Shown: piece by piece, positions 20,916 to 33,106 of the stretch
Numbering within the stretch: the first letter of the stretch is position 1
How the letters are laid out: each line of letters begins with the position of its first letter
Assembly (NCBI GenBank): GCA_014529385.2
Contig: CM043944.1
Coordinates: 58,268,268-58,332,267 of the forward strand
Origin: Adiantum capillus-veneris
Lineage: Eukaryota; Streptophyta; Polypodiopsida; Polypodiales; Pteridaceae
Reading direction: 5' to 3'
DNA length: 64,000 nt
The notes under the pieces: generated by a model
Seen by the model: only the letters and a program-made list of their open reading frames with translations
The model's database searches: none
Told to the model about the DNA's origin: nothing
Translations under genes and position numbers: made by a program

Positions 20916-22806
20916 ATGAATTTAAGATCAGGAAGACACATTCTTAGAGATCAAAAAGTGGCAGGTGATCAGGGTAGCTTAGTGTCCACCGAGGAGAGTG
21001 TAACTCAGGCAAGTCTAGATCCACTAGCACCGATCATTGAGGAGGGTAGTGATACTGACACTTCATCTGATAAGTCCTTCTTCATGATGGGTAGTCAATA
21101 GCCACGAGGTTTCTTTGATGAAGGACCAATGCTAAGAGGAAGCACCTCCCAAAATCCTTTGAGCGATTCCAAGTTCACTATAATTTTCTTAGAAGGAACA
21201 AACTTGAGGGGAGCCCTAGTTTATTCTGACTATCAAGGATGCAAGTGTATTTGTATTGAAGAAAGACCTGCTCAGAGACTGGAGATAATTCGAGTCTATG
21301 ATGATGGAGATAGATTCCAAGATGAAAAGGGGAACCACTATCTGATAGTAAGTAACCCTAAGGATTACAACAGATATGGAGATAACGTGGCAAAAGGATA
21401 AATGGTTTCAGAAACTCAAGAACCTCCTCCAAACATTGATAGGCCTGGTGCTCTTTTTATGTATGATAAGAAAACAACTAGGGTCTCTACTTATAATGAG
21501 AATGTGGGAATTTACAAGCATGAGAGCGAGGGAGTAGTCTCTTACTTTCGATGCAAAGAACCCTACCCAAACGAATTAAGCAAAGAAAAGGTTTTTTACT
21601 TATTCTCTTATGAAATTGCTATGGGGAAGGATATTGTTTTTTTTGATAGGTATGGGCGAGAATACAAATGTATTCTCCCAGAGGAGGTAGAAAAGGCAGC
21701 AGTTCCAGAGACATCAACATATGCCCCCGAAGAAGTGCCAAGGGTCACCTATACCCCTAGAAAATCGACAAATCCATTTTCAGAAGAGTACGACGCGACC
21801 TCACATTCTACCGGACAAAAGACGTTCAACTACCAAAACCAACCAGCAACTCAGCCATCATTGCAGGCATGGCTTCGACAGAGTGAAACATTAGAACAAG
21901 ACCAAAACCGAGATGGTTATCCACCCGCACGAGGGCTAAGGGATTTACAAGAACCACCACTCTATTCACGGTATCAAGGTGAGAGTAAGCCAAAAACTCA
22001 AGGGTCAACAGAGCCTGGAAGACAACCTATAGAACGCATTCGAAGAGATGAACCATCTCTTGCAAAAACCGTCAAAAATTATGGCTTAGGAGCACCTCTG
22101 GGAGAGGAACCGCCCACTACCGAAGGCCAGAGGAGGTATATTGAGTAGGACAAGGAGAACCAATGATGAGATTTGTAGACCATCGTAGAATTAGACCTTC
22201 CCAGATTCAAAAATGGGTAAACAAGAAATACACGGGAAACAAAGATCCTAGGGATCATGTAGCAGCCTTTGTGCATGTAATTAGAGCTGAAGAGGTGTTA
22301 GACTTCCCTACCCAATTAACAGGGTTTGGACTAACCCTAGAGGAGGATGCTGCTACTTGGTTTGACTCTGTGGAGTGTAGAGACTTTGAGTCTATGGAGG
22401 AGGTGTTTGATGAGTTTATTGAGGAATTCTCACAAAGGGGGATAGCTCATAATACTCACAAATCCATAAATTCAAATAGAAAGAAAGGGAGTCTGTGCGA
22501 AAGGCAACCCTACGACTAAAAAGATATGTTAAGTTCTGCCCTGTGGAAGAGCTGCCAACTCAGTCCAGACTTATGCTTATATTTATTCAAGGACTGAGAA
22601 ATGCAGATCCCCAGAAGGACTTACATATGAAGAGGAGCACGACGTTAAATGAGTTAACTAAGGAGGCTCTTTACCTTGTAGACAATTGTGCGGTCTACAA
22701 GGAGGGTGAATTCAAGGATTTTGATGACGATTCATCCTCACAACAAAGTGGAAACAAGTCTGCTAAGACAACACCGAAAGGAGAAGTAGCTGTAAGCCAG
22801 GAGTAG
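20916..22806 (+). pseudogene. Element C gag
   Basis: The start at 20916 (MNLRSGRHI) is supported by element E, whose gag begins MNLRSGRTL at 40456. The first 1.2 kb is a hydrophilic N-terminal region in one frame with stops at 21099 and 21399. After 22148 the frame moves (22163-22519) and moves again (22495-22806). The capsid-like core (IQKWVNKKYTGNKDPRDHVAAF, then AATWFDSVECRDFESMEEVF) is a typical retrotransposon gag domain, followed by FIQGLRNADPQKDL. Gag forms the cytoplasmic virus-like particle. At least two indels and two stops make it non-functional. Confidence 0.85.
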
Positions 22807-23616
22807 CTTGTAGAGGAAGTACTAAAAAAGATTAACTTATACGCCAAACCTCAGGCTAAACAGCCAAAGTGGTGTTCTATTGAATAAAAATGGACAAACT
22901 ATGTGACGGAGGAATGTTATTATAACAAGGTATATGTGAGAGAGAGACCTTATGCTCCCTAGGCTCAGGTAGCATCTCCTCAACTTCCACTGATGCCTAG
23001 GTATCAAGCAGGCAACCTACCAAGACCTGTAGGTATAGAAACACCACAACCAGTGTTGGGACAGCAACCACCCCTACCAAGATTACGACCAGTCGACATA
23101 AGATACACACCAACAGTAACCGAACCAGAAGAGAAGGCTTTGGTGTCTATGCATGCATATTATGAAGATCCCAATGGATATGCTGCAAATCCTGTCTATT
23201 ATCCACCGGAAGAACCCTCAACGCCAGAACCATGGAGCATGGTGGGAAGTGCAGGACCGCCAACAACTGCACAGGTAGCAAGAGAAGGAAGATATAGCTT
23301 GGATAAACGAACATTGTTTTTCATAGCCAACAGAGGTATGGACGGGCAGAGACATGCATACCAACAAAGAGGATCTCAAGGAGCACCTCAACAGCCTAAA
23401 GGACCCTGCTACAAGTGTGGTGGAGACCATTGGCTAAGAGACTGTCCTCATGATGAAATCATTAGAGTCAACGCATATTGCACCGAGTGTGGAATTGCTC
23501 ATTTGATTCTTGATTGCCCTAAGAACCCGAGCAAAGGAGCAAAAACTACCTTGAACATGCTGCAAGCAGTGCCTTCCAGTGGAGGGTCAGAAAACGAGAC
23601 AGTAATACCTATTTAG
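22807..23616 (+). pseudogene. Element C nucleocapsid region with two closely spaced CCHC knuckles
   Basis: It follows gag in the same frame as 22495-22806, with stops at 22804, 22885 and 22960, and is open at 22993-23616. Two knuckles are visible, CYKCGGDHWLRDC (from 23407) and CTECGIAHLILDC. Both have three residues between the second Cys and the His (CX2CX3HX4C), one fewer than the canonical CX2CX4HX4C. It is rich in Pro, Gln and Tyr before the knuckles. The likely role is binding of the element's RNA. Confidence 0.8.
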
Positions 23617-23619
23617 GCA

Positions 23620-24996
23620 GTGACACGAGCCCAAGCTCAAAGAATGATGAATGAACCCATAATTGAAGAGCCAAAAACCGATGCCCCGATTTCAGAAATG
23701 AAAAATCAGAGAAGCACTTGGAAAGCTAGAAAGGTGCGTATGAAAGCTAGGAGAGAACGAGAGCAAACAGCTTTATCCGAGGAGTTAAAACACACAAAGG
23801 ATAGATTAGAGAGGTTAGAGGATCTAGCTAGTCTAAGCTCACACACTGCGGCAACCATAGTACCTAAGAAAATAGCAGAACCCAAAAGTGCAGGATTAGG
23901 AGGATCAGTGTTGGCAGAAAAGGTAAATGAGCAGCTAGACGCACTTTTAAAAGCATATGAAGCCAGACTCAAAAACAACCAAACCCAAGAGAAAATATGG
24001 ATGACTTATCCATATATGTGTCAAAAGATGATTGAAATAGCCCAATCCTTGATAGAAAACCCGCTTGGTAAACCTGCAAGTTGGCATGAAGTACCAGCTC
24101 CAACCCCTATCAAACCAAGTTTAGAGAAACAAGTAGACACAAAGGAGAGACTCACGAATGCCTCTGAGTCTAGGAGAGAACCTATCATAGTGCCAAATAC
24201 AATAGATGAGACAAGTGATGGTTTCCAGCCTAAAATATTGGTAGAAATGGGTAAGGATTGTAACGGTCTAGATGACCTATGGAAGAAAATCCGTGATGCC
24301 AACGAAGCTAATAGGGTGAGCTACCAAATGAATAGGACGAGAAAAGAGAAAAATGAGATCTTACCTCCCATTGAAGAATTTGAGGCAAGATCACAAATGA
24401 ACTTTGATATGTATTCACAAGGGGGAGACCAGGGATCAATTAGTTCGGGGCACAACCAACCAGACTCGCTAAAAACTCTACCCTCTTACCTAGGGGAGTA
24501 TGAAGCCAAGTATGAGGTGAGAGCAATCCCATCTCAAAGACTTTCTTCCAACAAATTGATGGATTCACAAGGGTTGATTGAGTTATTTTCCACCCCTGTG
24601 GCATGCACAATCACTTTAGCCGAACTCCTGAGGTTACGACCAAACATGTGGACCATAGTAGGCAAATGCTTAGAAAATTTCGGAGTGAAAGACCCCACCT
24701 TGAAGCTTCAAGAAGGGATCAGAGAATTGGACAAGCCTCAACTAAACACTAGGCCATTACCTTTAAACAAGATTGGAGAATATTGCGAGGGAGAAGATGG
24801 AAATACCACACTACTAGTAGAATTCCAAGGAGTAGTTTCCAAAGCTATTCTTGACAGTGGAGCAGGAGTCGCTATCGCCACCAAGGAAATCTGGAAAAAA
24901 TGGGGAAAACCGGCTTTGAGAGCTACCAGAATGAAATTGCAACTGGCAGATGGGTTCATGGAAAAGCCTAACCAAAATACACCTAAAAGACCATAG
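23620..24996 (+). pseudogene. Element C linker and aspartic protease
   Basis: 458 codons, read in the +1 register relative to the knuckle ORF. The first 350 residues are a Lys/Glu-rich, probably coiled-coil linker. The retropepsin domain is at the end, with EYCEGEDGNTTLL and the active site LDSGAGVAIA (Asp412, codon 24853-24855, intact). It stops at 24994-24996, soon after LQLADGFMEKP. Homologous blocks in element E continue past this point, so the stop is preceded by a frameshift. The protease would cleave the polyprotein. Confidence 0.82.
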
Positions 24997-25004
24997 TTAC
25001 AAAG

Positions 25005-26019
25005 GTGAACCAGACACCAGTGGAAGAGTTTGATTCAACTACATTGGCAGGGTCCGAACTCCCAGCATGGTTAGGGCAAAAAAAAGAGCTATGGATGTGC
25101 GGAGCTTCACATTGTGGGAGCTTAAAAAGAGAGGAATGCGTCTTAGAACGAGCTATTGAGGACAAGGATTATATTTCGAAACCTTTTCTCGAAGATGCCT
25201 TAGAACCTCTAGAATAGGAACACATACTGGCAACATTGGATGTCTGTATCATTACAGATAGCCCAACGACAAAATTTTGCGATAAGGATGGCTATGATGT
25301 GCGACCCTATTACATGGTAAGCCTTATACCAGCAAAAGATGAGATTGTGGAACCACCAAAATAAGAAGAGTTTTATAACTCCTCTGAGCATCTGGAGGTA
25401 AATAACGATGTAGATAACGAGTGTTCAGACAGCTCAAGTGAGCGTGGGGAGAAAACAGTGAATATCAAGTTTTATGATTTTGCCAATCAGCACCCTAGAC
25501 GCCAGGAACGCTACAGGAAAAAACGATCAAAAAACAAAATTAGAGAGAACCTGATGCCCGGGATAAAAGATAAAACTCACTATCTAATGCTTGTCAAAGC
25601 AGAGGATTGTGTAAAAGACCAAATATCAGGAAGATTCTAAAAATTTCGAAGTGAAGAAACGCAAGAGGAAATAAAACACATACGGAAGGCTAAAACAGAA
25701 ACAAAATCAAAAAAATCTCAACAATCAAAACAAGAAAAAACAAAAGACCCAGAGTGGAACAAAATGGAGTGTAAAAAGAAATACCATGAACTAAAACGGT
25801 CATTACGAGAGGTTGGACTACTGAGGGAGAAAGTGAAGGTAAGGAGGAGTCAGAAAAAGGAAACATGAGTGTACCATCCCACTATCGAAAATTCACCATC
25901 CAGGACAGAAAAATCATAATGACACCACCAGTCAGGGAAAGAATAAACCAAGAATCTTACAATGGGCCGGAAAATGCAAAACGGATAGACCTCGCTGAGC
26001 CAGGCGAAAAACCTTAGCC
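25005..26019 (+). pseudogene. Element C protease-RT spacer, degenerate
   Basis: The remaining frame (25005-25640, with stops at 25215 and 25362) is Glu/Lys-rich and contains VKAEDCVKDQISGRF, matched in element E by IDAHDCVKDKITGRY. It is then highly Lys-rich and frame-broken up to the RT. No enzymatic motif is seen. It belongs to pol or to an extension of the protease, as conserved between C and E. Confidence 0.6.
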
Positions 26020-27467
26020 GGCGGTCTATATCGCAACTGATTTAGAGCCTGAAGAAGAAGAACAGCTAGCACAACTTCTCAAGAAGTATAAAGATGTGTT
26101 TGCATGGTCCTACAAAGACCTCAAAGGAGTTGATCCATCGATATGCCAACATACAATACCATTGAAATCAGATACCAAACCTAGCAAACAACATCCTTAC
26201 ACATATAATGACACATTCTAAACGAATCAAAGAGGAAATTGACAAGCTGATGGATGCTGAATTCATCTTTGAAATCGAACATACAGAGTGGGTGTCACCC
26301 ATTGTGGTTGTCCCCAAAAAGAATGGAAAGCTGCGTGTGTGTGAATTTCAAAAAAGTAAATGCAACCACCATAAGGGATAATTATCCCTTGCCAATCACA
26401 GAACATGTATTTGAGAGGGTGGCTGGGAAACGGGCTTATTCCTTTCTAGATGGGTTTTCAGGGTATAACCAACTGACAATTGTAGTAGAGGATCAACACA
26501 AAACAGTGTTTGCCAGAGAATGCGGAATATATGCTTATAGAATTATGCCTTTTGGCTTGACCAATGCCCCAGCTACCTTTCAAAGGTTAATGACTCATGC
26601 GTTCAAAGAATACCTGAGAATATTCTTAGAAATATATATGGATGATCTCTGTGTCCACTCTCTTTTACGAGAAGAACATATTGACCATTTACAAAAGGTA
26701 TTTGAGAAATGCAGAACATATCGAATTTGTCTTAACCCAGAAAAGTGCATTTTTATGGTTAGGCAAGGCCGCATCTTAGGACCTATTGTCTCAAGAAATG
26801 GCATAACCACTGACCTAGACAAATCAGAGTCATGGTAGACTTGCCCAGGCCTACTAATGCCAAACAAGTACAATCCTTCATGGGACACTGCGGATATTAT
26901 CGAAGATTCATATATATGTATGCAGTCATTGTACAACCTCTGTATCGCTTATTAGTCAGTTTCGACTGGACTGAGGAGTGTGAAATTTCATTCCAAAAGC
27001 TTAAGGAAAACCTTGTATCAGCACTTGTACTTAAAGCACCAGATTGGGAAAAGATATTCCATGTTCACATTGACGCATCTGCATATGCAATTGGGAGTAT
27101 TCTGGCTCAACCTGGAGACGGAACAATGGATTTCCCAATTTGTTATGCGAGCCGACAGTTAAATAGTGCAGAAAAGAACTACACAACCAATGAAAGAGAG
27201 GGGTTAGGAATGATTTATGCTGTAAAGAAATTTTGGCATTATTTTCTCGCAAACAAATTTGTGTTCTTCACGGATCATCAAGCTCTTTTGTATTTGGTAA
27301 ATAAACCATGCAATACTGGGAGAATTGTACGCTGGTTTATTATATTTCTAGAATTTGACTTCACAGTGGTAGTCAAAAACGTCCAGTTGATTGCAGGACG
27401 ACTGTATTATCTAGGCTCGGACCAAATTCTACGATTATGTATAAATCCGGAGGAATTCTTATCTTGA
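26020..27467 (+). pseudogene. Element C reverse transcriptase and RNase H
   Basis: RT begins near 26020 (LLKKYKDVFAWSYKDLKGVDPS), has indels at about 26220-26345, then is open from 26254 to 26838 with DGFSGYNQ, FGLTNAPATFQR and the catalytic motif YMDD at 26635-26646. The next frame (26832-27467) carries the RT thumb/connection (SFMGHCGYYRRF) and RNase H: VHIDASAYAIGS (Asp), NEREGLGMIYA (Glu) and FFTDHQALLYL (Asp). RT copies the element RNA and RNase H removes it. At least two frameshifts separate the blocks. Confidence 0.9.
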
Positions 27468-27729
27468 AGAAGCACACGTCCACGATTGTGCATTTCATTG
27501 TTCAACAATGAAAACACACCAACGCTGACTGAAACAATTAGGGGTTTTTTGGCCAACTACGTATGCTGACACACATGCTTATGTTAACAATTGTACTATA
27601 TGTAGTGCCAAACGACAAGTGGATCATGCGACATTGTTTCAGGTAAACATTGCACTTGTATGGAGTGAATATATCATTGATTTCTTAACCACAATGACAT
27701 TTTCTGAAAACATAACAAAAGCACGGAAA

Positions 27730-28410
27730 AAAGGGCTATAGAGCTGGAGGCTCGCAACTTTAATTTAATTGGGAATCAACTCTATAAGCGAGGAAAGTAC
27801 AATCAACTTAGAATCTGTGCAAGTGAAAGTGAATACTTGCTGATTCTAGAACCCGCACATAGAGGCATAAGTGGAGGCCATTTTTCAGGCGATAAGACAT
27901 CAAAAAATTTCTTAACCGTAGGAATATGGTGGCCTACATTGCATATGGATGCTTAGGAGTTTGTAAAGCGTTGTGACGCATGTCAGCACACCAAGGTGCC
28001 GATAAAGAGAGATGAGATGCCACTACGACCAATGATGGGAGCAAGGGCATTTGCAAAATGGGGCATTGATTTTGTGGGGCCTATTTCACCCCCTGCATGT
28101 TGCACCCATATCCAGTATATCATTGTGGCTACGGAGTATCTCACAAAATGGACGGAATCCAAGGCAACACAAAAAGTAGACGCACGAACTACTGCACAAT
28201 TTTTGTATGAGAATGTCTTTGTATGATACGGATTACCAATAGAAATTGTCAGTGATCGAGGAACACATTTTCTTAATGAAGTCATTGAATATCTGCTAGA
28301 GGAATTCATGGTCATACATAGAAAATCTGCTTCATATCATCCACAAGAAAATGGACAAGCTGAGGCCACAAATAAAACACTGTACACTGTTCTAACTAAA
28401 ATTGTATCAG
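27730..28410 (+). pseudogene. Element C integrase, C-terminus deleted
   Basis: The HHCC zinc domain (PAHRGISGGHF...CDACQ) and the catalytic core (GIDFVGP, VSDRGTHF, NGQAEATNKT) supply the complete Asp-Asp-Glu triad, though stops interrupt at about 27955 (TAG) and 28224 (TGA). The wording QAEATNKTL is like Tat-type plant Gypsy integrases. Coding ends abruptly at LYTVLTKIVS, where the sequence jumps into the middle of the LTR at 28411. The C-terminal domain, 3' untranslated region, polypurine tract and LTR start are missing. Confidence 0.85.
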
Positions 28411-29044
28411 TGAGAGTTTCATCTTGACGCTATGTGCGCACTGGTGGTCGGAATTGAGTGTGGAGAAGTGCAGCATGTTGCCCCCGACGAGAGCTACACG
28501 CCAATACCTACATTGCGGGTGTACGGTCTGGTTTTGCGAACTCGACCCACGAGCTACATCTAGTGATTCGGTGAGCATATGTTGTCTGTTTTCGCATTTC
28601 AACATATCCACGCGTTCGCATTGAGTCGAGCTACACATTAGGCACTTTAGTTTTCGGAAACAACGACCTGCAAATTTCGACCAGACATCCTACGTGATTT
28701 TGCACCAGGTGATTAGGGTTGGGATTTTGGTTCATGGACCTTAGTGAGAGCAACCTATTGGTGTTAGTAGGGTCTCCTTCAAGTTCTGTGGTGTTTCGAG
28801 AACGTTTGACGGGTATTTGGCTCTTGAAAGTGTTGTAGGAAATCTCTTCTTATGCACTCCTGAAGGCTGTAGCTTAGACATTGGGTAGAGACCTCTGTAG
28901 GAAGTAGTCGAGAGTCGGTCGAGTGTAGGTTGACACCCTATGATTGCTTCCGCGCGCCTGCGGGTCGAGCTTCATCCTTAGCTGACAAATATTGTTAGGT
29001 GAGTTCTCACTGTGCTGACGTCCGTCGCGGCGTATTCGCCAACA
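28411..29044 (+). repeat. Element C 3' LTR, truncated (634 bp)
   Basis: It matches 13001-13408 plus 18955-19179 with about one indel and scattered substitutions, and ends TTCGCCAACA before GTGAC. The first ~293 bp of the LTR are missing. It preserves the empty ATTTG target of Copia D at 28815-28819. Confidence 0.9.
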
Positions 29045-29049
29045 GTGAC

Positions 29050-30876
29050 TCCTTGGCATGCTTTCACTATCTTCATCTTCATTGAAATGAACATGCATTA
29101 CCTCAGGTACGGTTGGATTTGACACCACCACAGACCTCGACTCTTCTTCTTCTTCAAGATACGCCAAATACTCTTCATAGTCGTCTAGAATTGCTTCAAT
29201 GTGGTGTACCGCCTGGCTCTTCACTAACTCCGGCTCCTGTTCACTTGGTATCTGCCGCTTCCTTTTGATGATATCTATTATCTCCTCATGAAACTCACGT
29301 TTGGAAATCCCCAATATGTCACCCAATGTGAGCTCCACCTTGCTATTCAGAATTCGCTCTTCAAAGACTTTCTTTAAATCTGTAGCTAATTCAATGTCAG
29401 ACTTAAGCCTATAAGAGGGTCCCCTGGGTTTACCTTGCTTTTTGTCCTTAGGTGCCTCCTCCATCACCACTTCAGGAGCGGTGTTAGGAGCAGGACTTTC
29501 TTCTTTCTTGCTATTGAACCTCGTTGTCCTTTTCGATGTCCCAGGAGCTTCTTCATCTCTTTTCCGCTTTTCCTCCACCATAGCCTCATTAGCTTGAGAC
29601 TTTGCAATGAATGCATACACCGAGAGGGAATCCACTGGATCAGTCCACCCTGTGGTCTCTCGAATTGAATTCCCTACTTGCCGCAGCTTCCCATAAGTTA
29701 CCTATCTAGTTTCTGTTGTCTTCAAAGCATAAGGCCATAATTGACCCTTGGTACCTGCACCATCTTCATCACCCTTCCCGCAGACTTGCAGCCCATATGT
29801 AGCTGCCTCCACAAGAGCAACATTATGCTGAATCTCATCAACTATCTTCTTCATGCCGTCCTTACCGAAGTTCAAGCGGAGCATCTCACATGTTGCCCTA
29901 AGGTGTATCTTCTTGTCCTTCCAGAACACCACATTCTTTTTATATGCTTCATCAAAATCATCACATTCCTTAACATACTCGTGGTCTTCACTGTCACACC
30001 ACATGCATCGGTCCGAGCCTTTGCATGGTGGCTGCTGCCTAGGCTCCGATGTAGACCCCTTTGCAGCTAGACCATCGAATTTAACAGCTTTAAAATTCAA
30101 ATTCAATTCTTGAATACCTTTTACCAATTCGTCAAGAACTAGCTCCTCCACTCTGGGTATTGCCGAGGTTGTTTTCTCTTTAGGTTCCTCCTTCGCAACA
30201 TCCATGATGTCAGCCACGATCATCTTGTCGACTCTCATCTGTCGTTTAACGATCATGTTGACGGCTTGGGTGATTACCTTCCAGTCGGATGTTAAGCCCA
30301 ATTCTGCACTTGGATCCTCTAGCAACTGCACTAAACTCTTTTGAAGTCGAGGATCAACAGCCTGATGAACAACTCAACCTTCTGATCCCTCATTGAACGT
30401 TGCTCCGTCGAAGACAGTTGCTCGAATTTCTTCTCAAATTCGCACAATAACTCTCGTGCAGACAGATTTTTGTTCTTCTTCTGCACCCACTTCATGAAGC
30501 TTTGCCTGGTTACTCTTTGAGAATCCTCTAGGAAGTATTCCTCCTGAAGTGCCTTCTTGAAATCCTTCCAATTCGGGCCTTGAAGCACCTGAATTTCTTT
30601 AATTCGACTCCTAAGTTCTGGCTCAACAATCAAATGGAACCCTTCTACTGCGTTCTGATCATCAATTCCATTCTCTTCCATTGCTTGTTCATAGATATTG
30701 CAGAATTTGCTAATATCCCGACCTTCAAATCGATGCAATTTCTCGATAACTGTGTGCCGAGCTTTATGGATCCTCTCCTGCAAATTGTACTGCTGTTGGG
30801 AAGCCTGTTGTTGTTGCATGTAAGTAGCAAATTGCTGCATCATTTGCTGCATGGCAGCCTCTTGCGATGTCGACAT
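29050..30876 (-). pseudogene. Element B gag
   Basis: The minus-strand start is the ATG at 30876 (MSTSQEAAMQQMMQQF), 56 bases inside the 5' LTR border. The N-terminus is Gln-rich. The frame to 30331 covers the capsid-like domain (GPNWKDFKKALQEEY). One frameshift near 30335 leads to the frame 30331-29702, which holds the Cys-His box CMWCDSEDHEYVKEC (CX2CX4HX5C, one residue longer than usual) and then NFGKDGMKKIV, where A's sequence begins. A TAG at 29702-29704 is followed by the rest of gag (to 29050), charged and homologous to A's 240-690. The frame is cut at SMPRSH by element C. Confidence 0.85.
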
Positions 30877-30911
30877 TCTTCTTCACCACACTGCTCACCC
30901 CGGCTCTGTTT

Positions 30912-30931
30912 CGCGTCGGGTTCACCAAGAA
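30912..30931 (-). other. Element B putative primer-binding site
   Basis: On the minus strand the LTR end CCCCCGACA is followed by TTCTTGGTGAACCCGACGCG. TGGTGAACCCGACG begins with the TGG required to pair with a tRNA CCA end. It is neither the initiator-Met nor the Asp type. I cannot assign the tRNA. Confidence 0.55.
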
Positions 30932-33075
30932 TGTCGGGGGATTATTGTGCCAAAGGTGAGCCGGGAAGGCACCGGGCCCTTGGCTATGAGAGGTGTGGAA
31001 AAAAATGTAGCAGATGCAATTACCAACAAAAGTATTCACAACAAGCAATTTGCCTAATTCTAGTTAATCGATAGAATCCATGATTAACTAATCCCTAATG
31101 GAGGCTTAATGCTCCTTACAAGAAGAAATCGTGGCTTAATCCAAGTGCTAAACAAAAAATTTAATAAAACTCTGCGTACTCTGCCTTCTGATCCTCGATT
31201 CGAATGGATAATGAGCTTCGAGCAGATCAAGGATGGCTAATGAAGTTAGGTTTGAGGATTTTAATGACTAATGATGGCTTTAATGATAGCTTGGCTTATG
31301 AATTCAAAAGGGATTAGGTTTAAGGAGAACATCGAGGTTTAGGATAGCTTGAGGGTGAACTTGGGGGATTAGAAAGATTAGGAACTTGATTATGCGAGCT
31401 TTTTAAAGCTTAAGAGAATAGGGGGAGATTCAGAACTTGTGGATTATGAAGAGGAGCTTAAGAAATTAATTAAGCGAGTTTAAGATATGGAGCTTAAGAG
31501 AATAAGATTACCCGTTTATGATGAGCTTGAGACTTTTGAAGGCATGAGGCCCAGCTTTCGAGCTTCCGAGCTTAACTTATCATGAGGAGAAAGAGAAGAG
31601 CTTAAGGCGATTATCCGACAGAGAGAAGAGCTCAAGGTTATGGAGCTTAGAAGGAGGAGGAGATAACGATGATGAGGTGAATGACTCCGAGCTTAATGAG
31701 CTTGAGATTAGGAGGAGTTTAAGAATTCCCCGCTTATGAAGAGGATCTTTGGTGCTTCGGGATTCTCAAGAGCTTAAAAGATATGGAGCTTAGGAGATGG
31801 AGCTTAAGATCCCAATAGGATTATGAGGAGGAGATTACTCAAATCACACGTTCTCTGCATGGGCATCCTCTTTTGCTAAAAAAACGAGGCACCCATTAGC
31901 GATGTCGCTAATGGGTTTGGCCTCTTGCTGACGTGGCAGTTGGCGGGGCGACCTCCGTGGAATCCGAGGCGGATGGTGCCGAATATGTGCGCGACAGCCC
32001 TCTCGTGCTTTCCCGTTTCTGTGGCGACCTCGTCCTAGTGCCGTAACGCGGGCAATAAGCGATGTTCGCTTCGCTCAGCACTGCTCACTGCCACCTTTGC
32101 TACGCCATGCCATCAATTTCCTTGGCTTCACACTTAAGACTCAAAGGTTTTAATTGGGTGCCCTTCTTTAGCCAATGGCCAGGCGGCCTTTTTATGTGCC
32201 CTTGGGCGGCCATTGAGGAGGCCTTTGGGCGGGCCCCTTGGGCAACCGACCTTCATAAGGGCACCATATTAGGCAAACAACTTAACCAAGGCACCTTCAA
32301 GTCGAAATTCACAATTCAATACACTCCACAATACGTCATCTCGGATGATGAGCTCATCAAGAGCTTTTTGTGCTTTCATAATGGCACCACATTTGGCATA
32401 CATATCGGCTAAGGCATTGTCAAGCATAGCATTTCATATACATTCCGGCCAAGGCAGTGTTGGCCTTTCCCGGCAATCATTGCATTTGAAAAGACGACAT
32501 TTTGAACACGAAATTTCTGTTCATGCACTCCAAAACCTGGATAAAGCTCGAAATTTCCCAAATAGCACTCCGACCGAGCCGACCAGACTGATACGGAACC
32601 GACCCCCGCTAAATCTTACAGTCAATAATTTAGCAACCGTAAACCCGATCTCCGATCTGGAAAGACCAACATGCTCCACAAAGTGAGCACTTTAGCTTGA
32701 TGCATTCGTTTTATTTTTATCCCCTCAGCTGCTGTTGCCCAATCTGGCACGGATCTGCAATTGACTTGAACTTTAAACTACCATAACTTCTTCATTGTAG
32801 CTCCAATCGACGAGCCGTAAAGACAGACCGGTAGAGCACATCGAGCACTACACTTTTAGGGCACAATACCCCATCTGTGTTCACTTCAAGCATAACACTT
32901 TTTAGTATCATTAAGGCATGTTTTGGCCCTTTCAGCCTCATTTGACATACATTCAACATTGAACTCAGCCTGCAACGAGCCCTTAATCACTGTTCATTAA
33001 ACATATAAGCTTTAAACAAACTTAATATGAATTTTCCTGGCATCTTTCTTTGCATGGGAGCGGAGCTGCACCACA
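30932..33075 (-). repeat. Element B 5' LTR (full length, 2144 bp)
   Basis: Plus-strand edges are TGTCGGGGGATT and GCTGCACCACA, followed by ACGT. It contains the GAGCTTAA-type array (about 31210-31830), the conserved hairpin (31886-31924) and a stretch (about 32070-32660) missing from the 3' LTR. It supports both B and A LTR borders by alignment. Confidence 0.88.
31886..31924 (-). other. Conserved LTR hairpin (5' LTR of B)
   Basis: CCCATTAGC-GATGTC-GCTAATGGG inside GAGGC...GCCTC is the same structure as at 6670-6705. The stem is identical and only the loop and flanks vary. Confidence 0.6.
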
Positions 33076-33106
33076 ACGTACCGAATTGGGCAACTGCAGC
33101 TGAGGG

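Larger units (their letters stand above)
12707..29044 (+). mobile_element. Element C: Ty3/Gypsy retrotransposon with tRNA-Asp-type PBS, nested in element B
   Basis: Plus-strand element flanked by GTGAC (12702-12706 and 29045-29049). The borders are TGTTAGCAGC at the left and TTCGCCAACA at the right. Order: 5' LTR (12707-19179, split by Copia D), PBS (19181-19197), long leader with palindromes, gag, two-knuckle nucleocapsid, protease, RT, RNase H, integrase, truncated 3' LTR (28411-29044). The 3' side has lost the end of integrase, the untranslated region and about the first 290 bp of the LTR in one deletion whose junction is at 28410/28411. Element E (40456-47290) is a more decayed relative. 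Confidence 0.9.
5705..33075 (-). mobile_element. Element B: full-length Ty3/Gypsy retrotransposon, same family as A, nested in A's 3' LTR
   Basis: Minus-strand element with both LTRs (5' LTR 30932-33075, 3' LTR 5705-7300) and LTR ends TGT...ACA. It is flanked by the 4-bp duplication ACGT (5701-5704 and 33076-33079). Removing B and one ACGT restores an uninterrupted A LTR with the exact length of the homologous stretch in B, which confirms the borders. Internal order on the minus strand: putative primer-binding site (30912-30931), gag (30876-29050), element C, protease (12706-12178), RT and RNase H, integrase split by a DNA transposon, polypurine tract (7301-7319). Its own DNA without C and the TIR element is about 9.7 kb. 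The genes carry frameshifts and stops. Confidence 0.9.

Noticed and set aside
30851-31074. Plus-strand frames across B's gag start and LTR (also 5605-5883)
   Set aside because: They recur because both lie in the two B LTRs. They are antisense to the element and have no protein motif.
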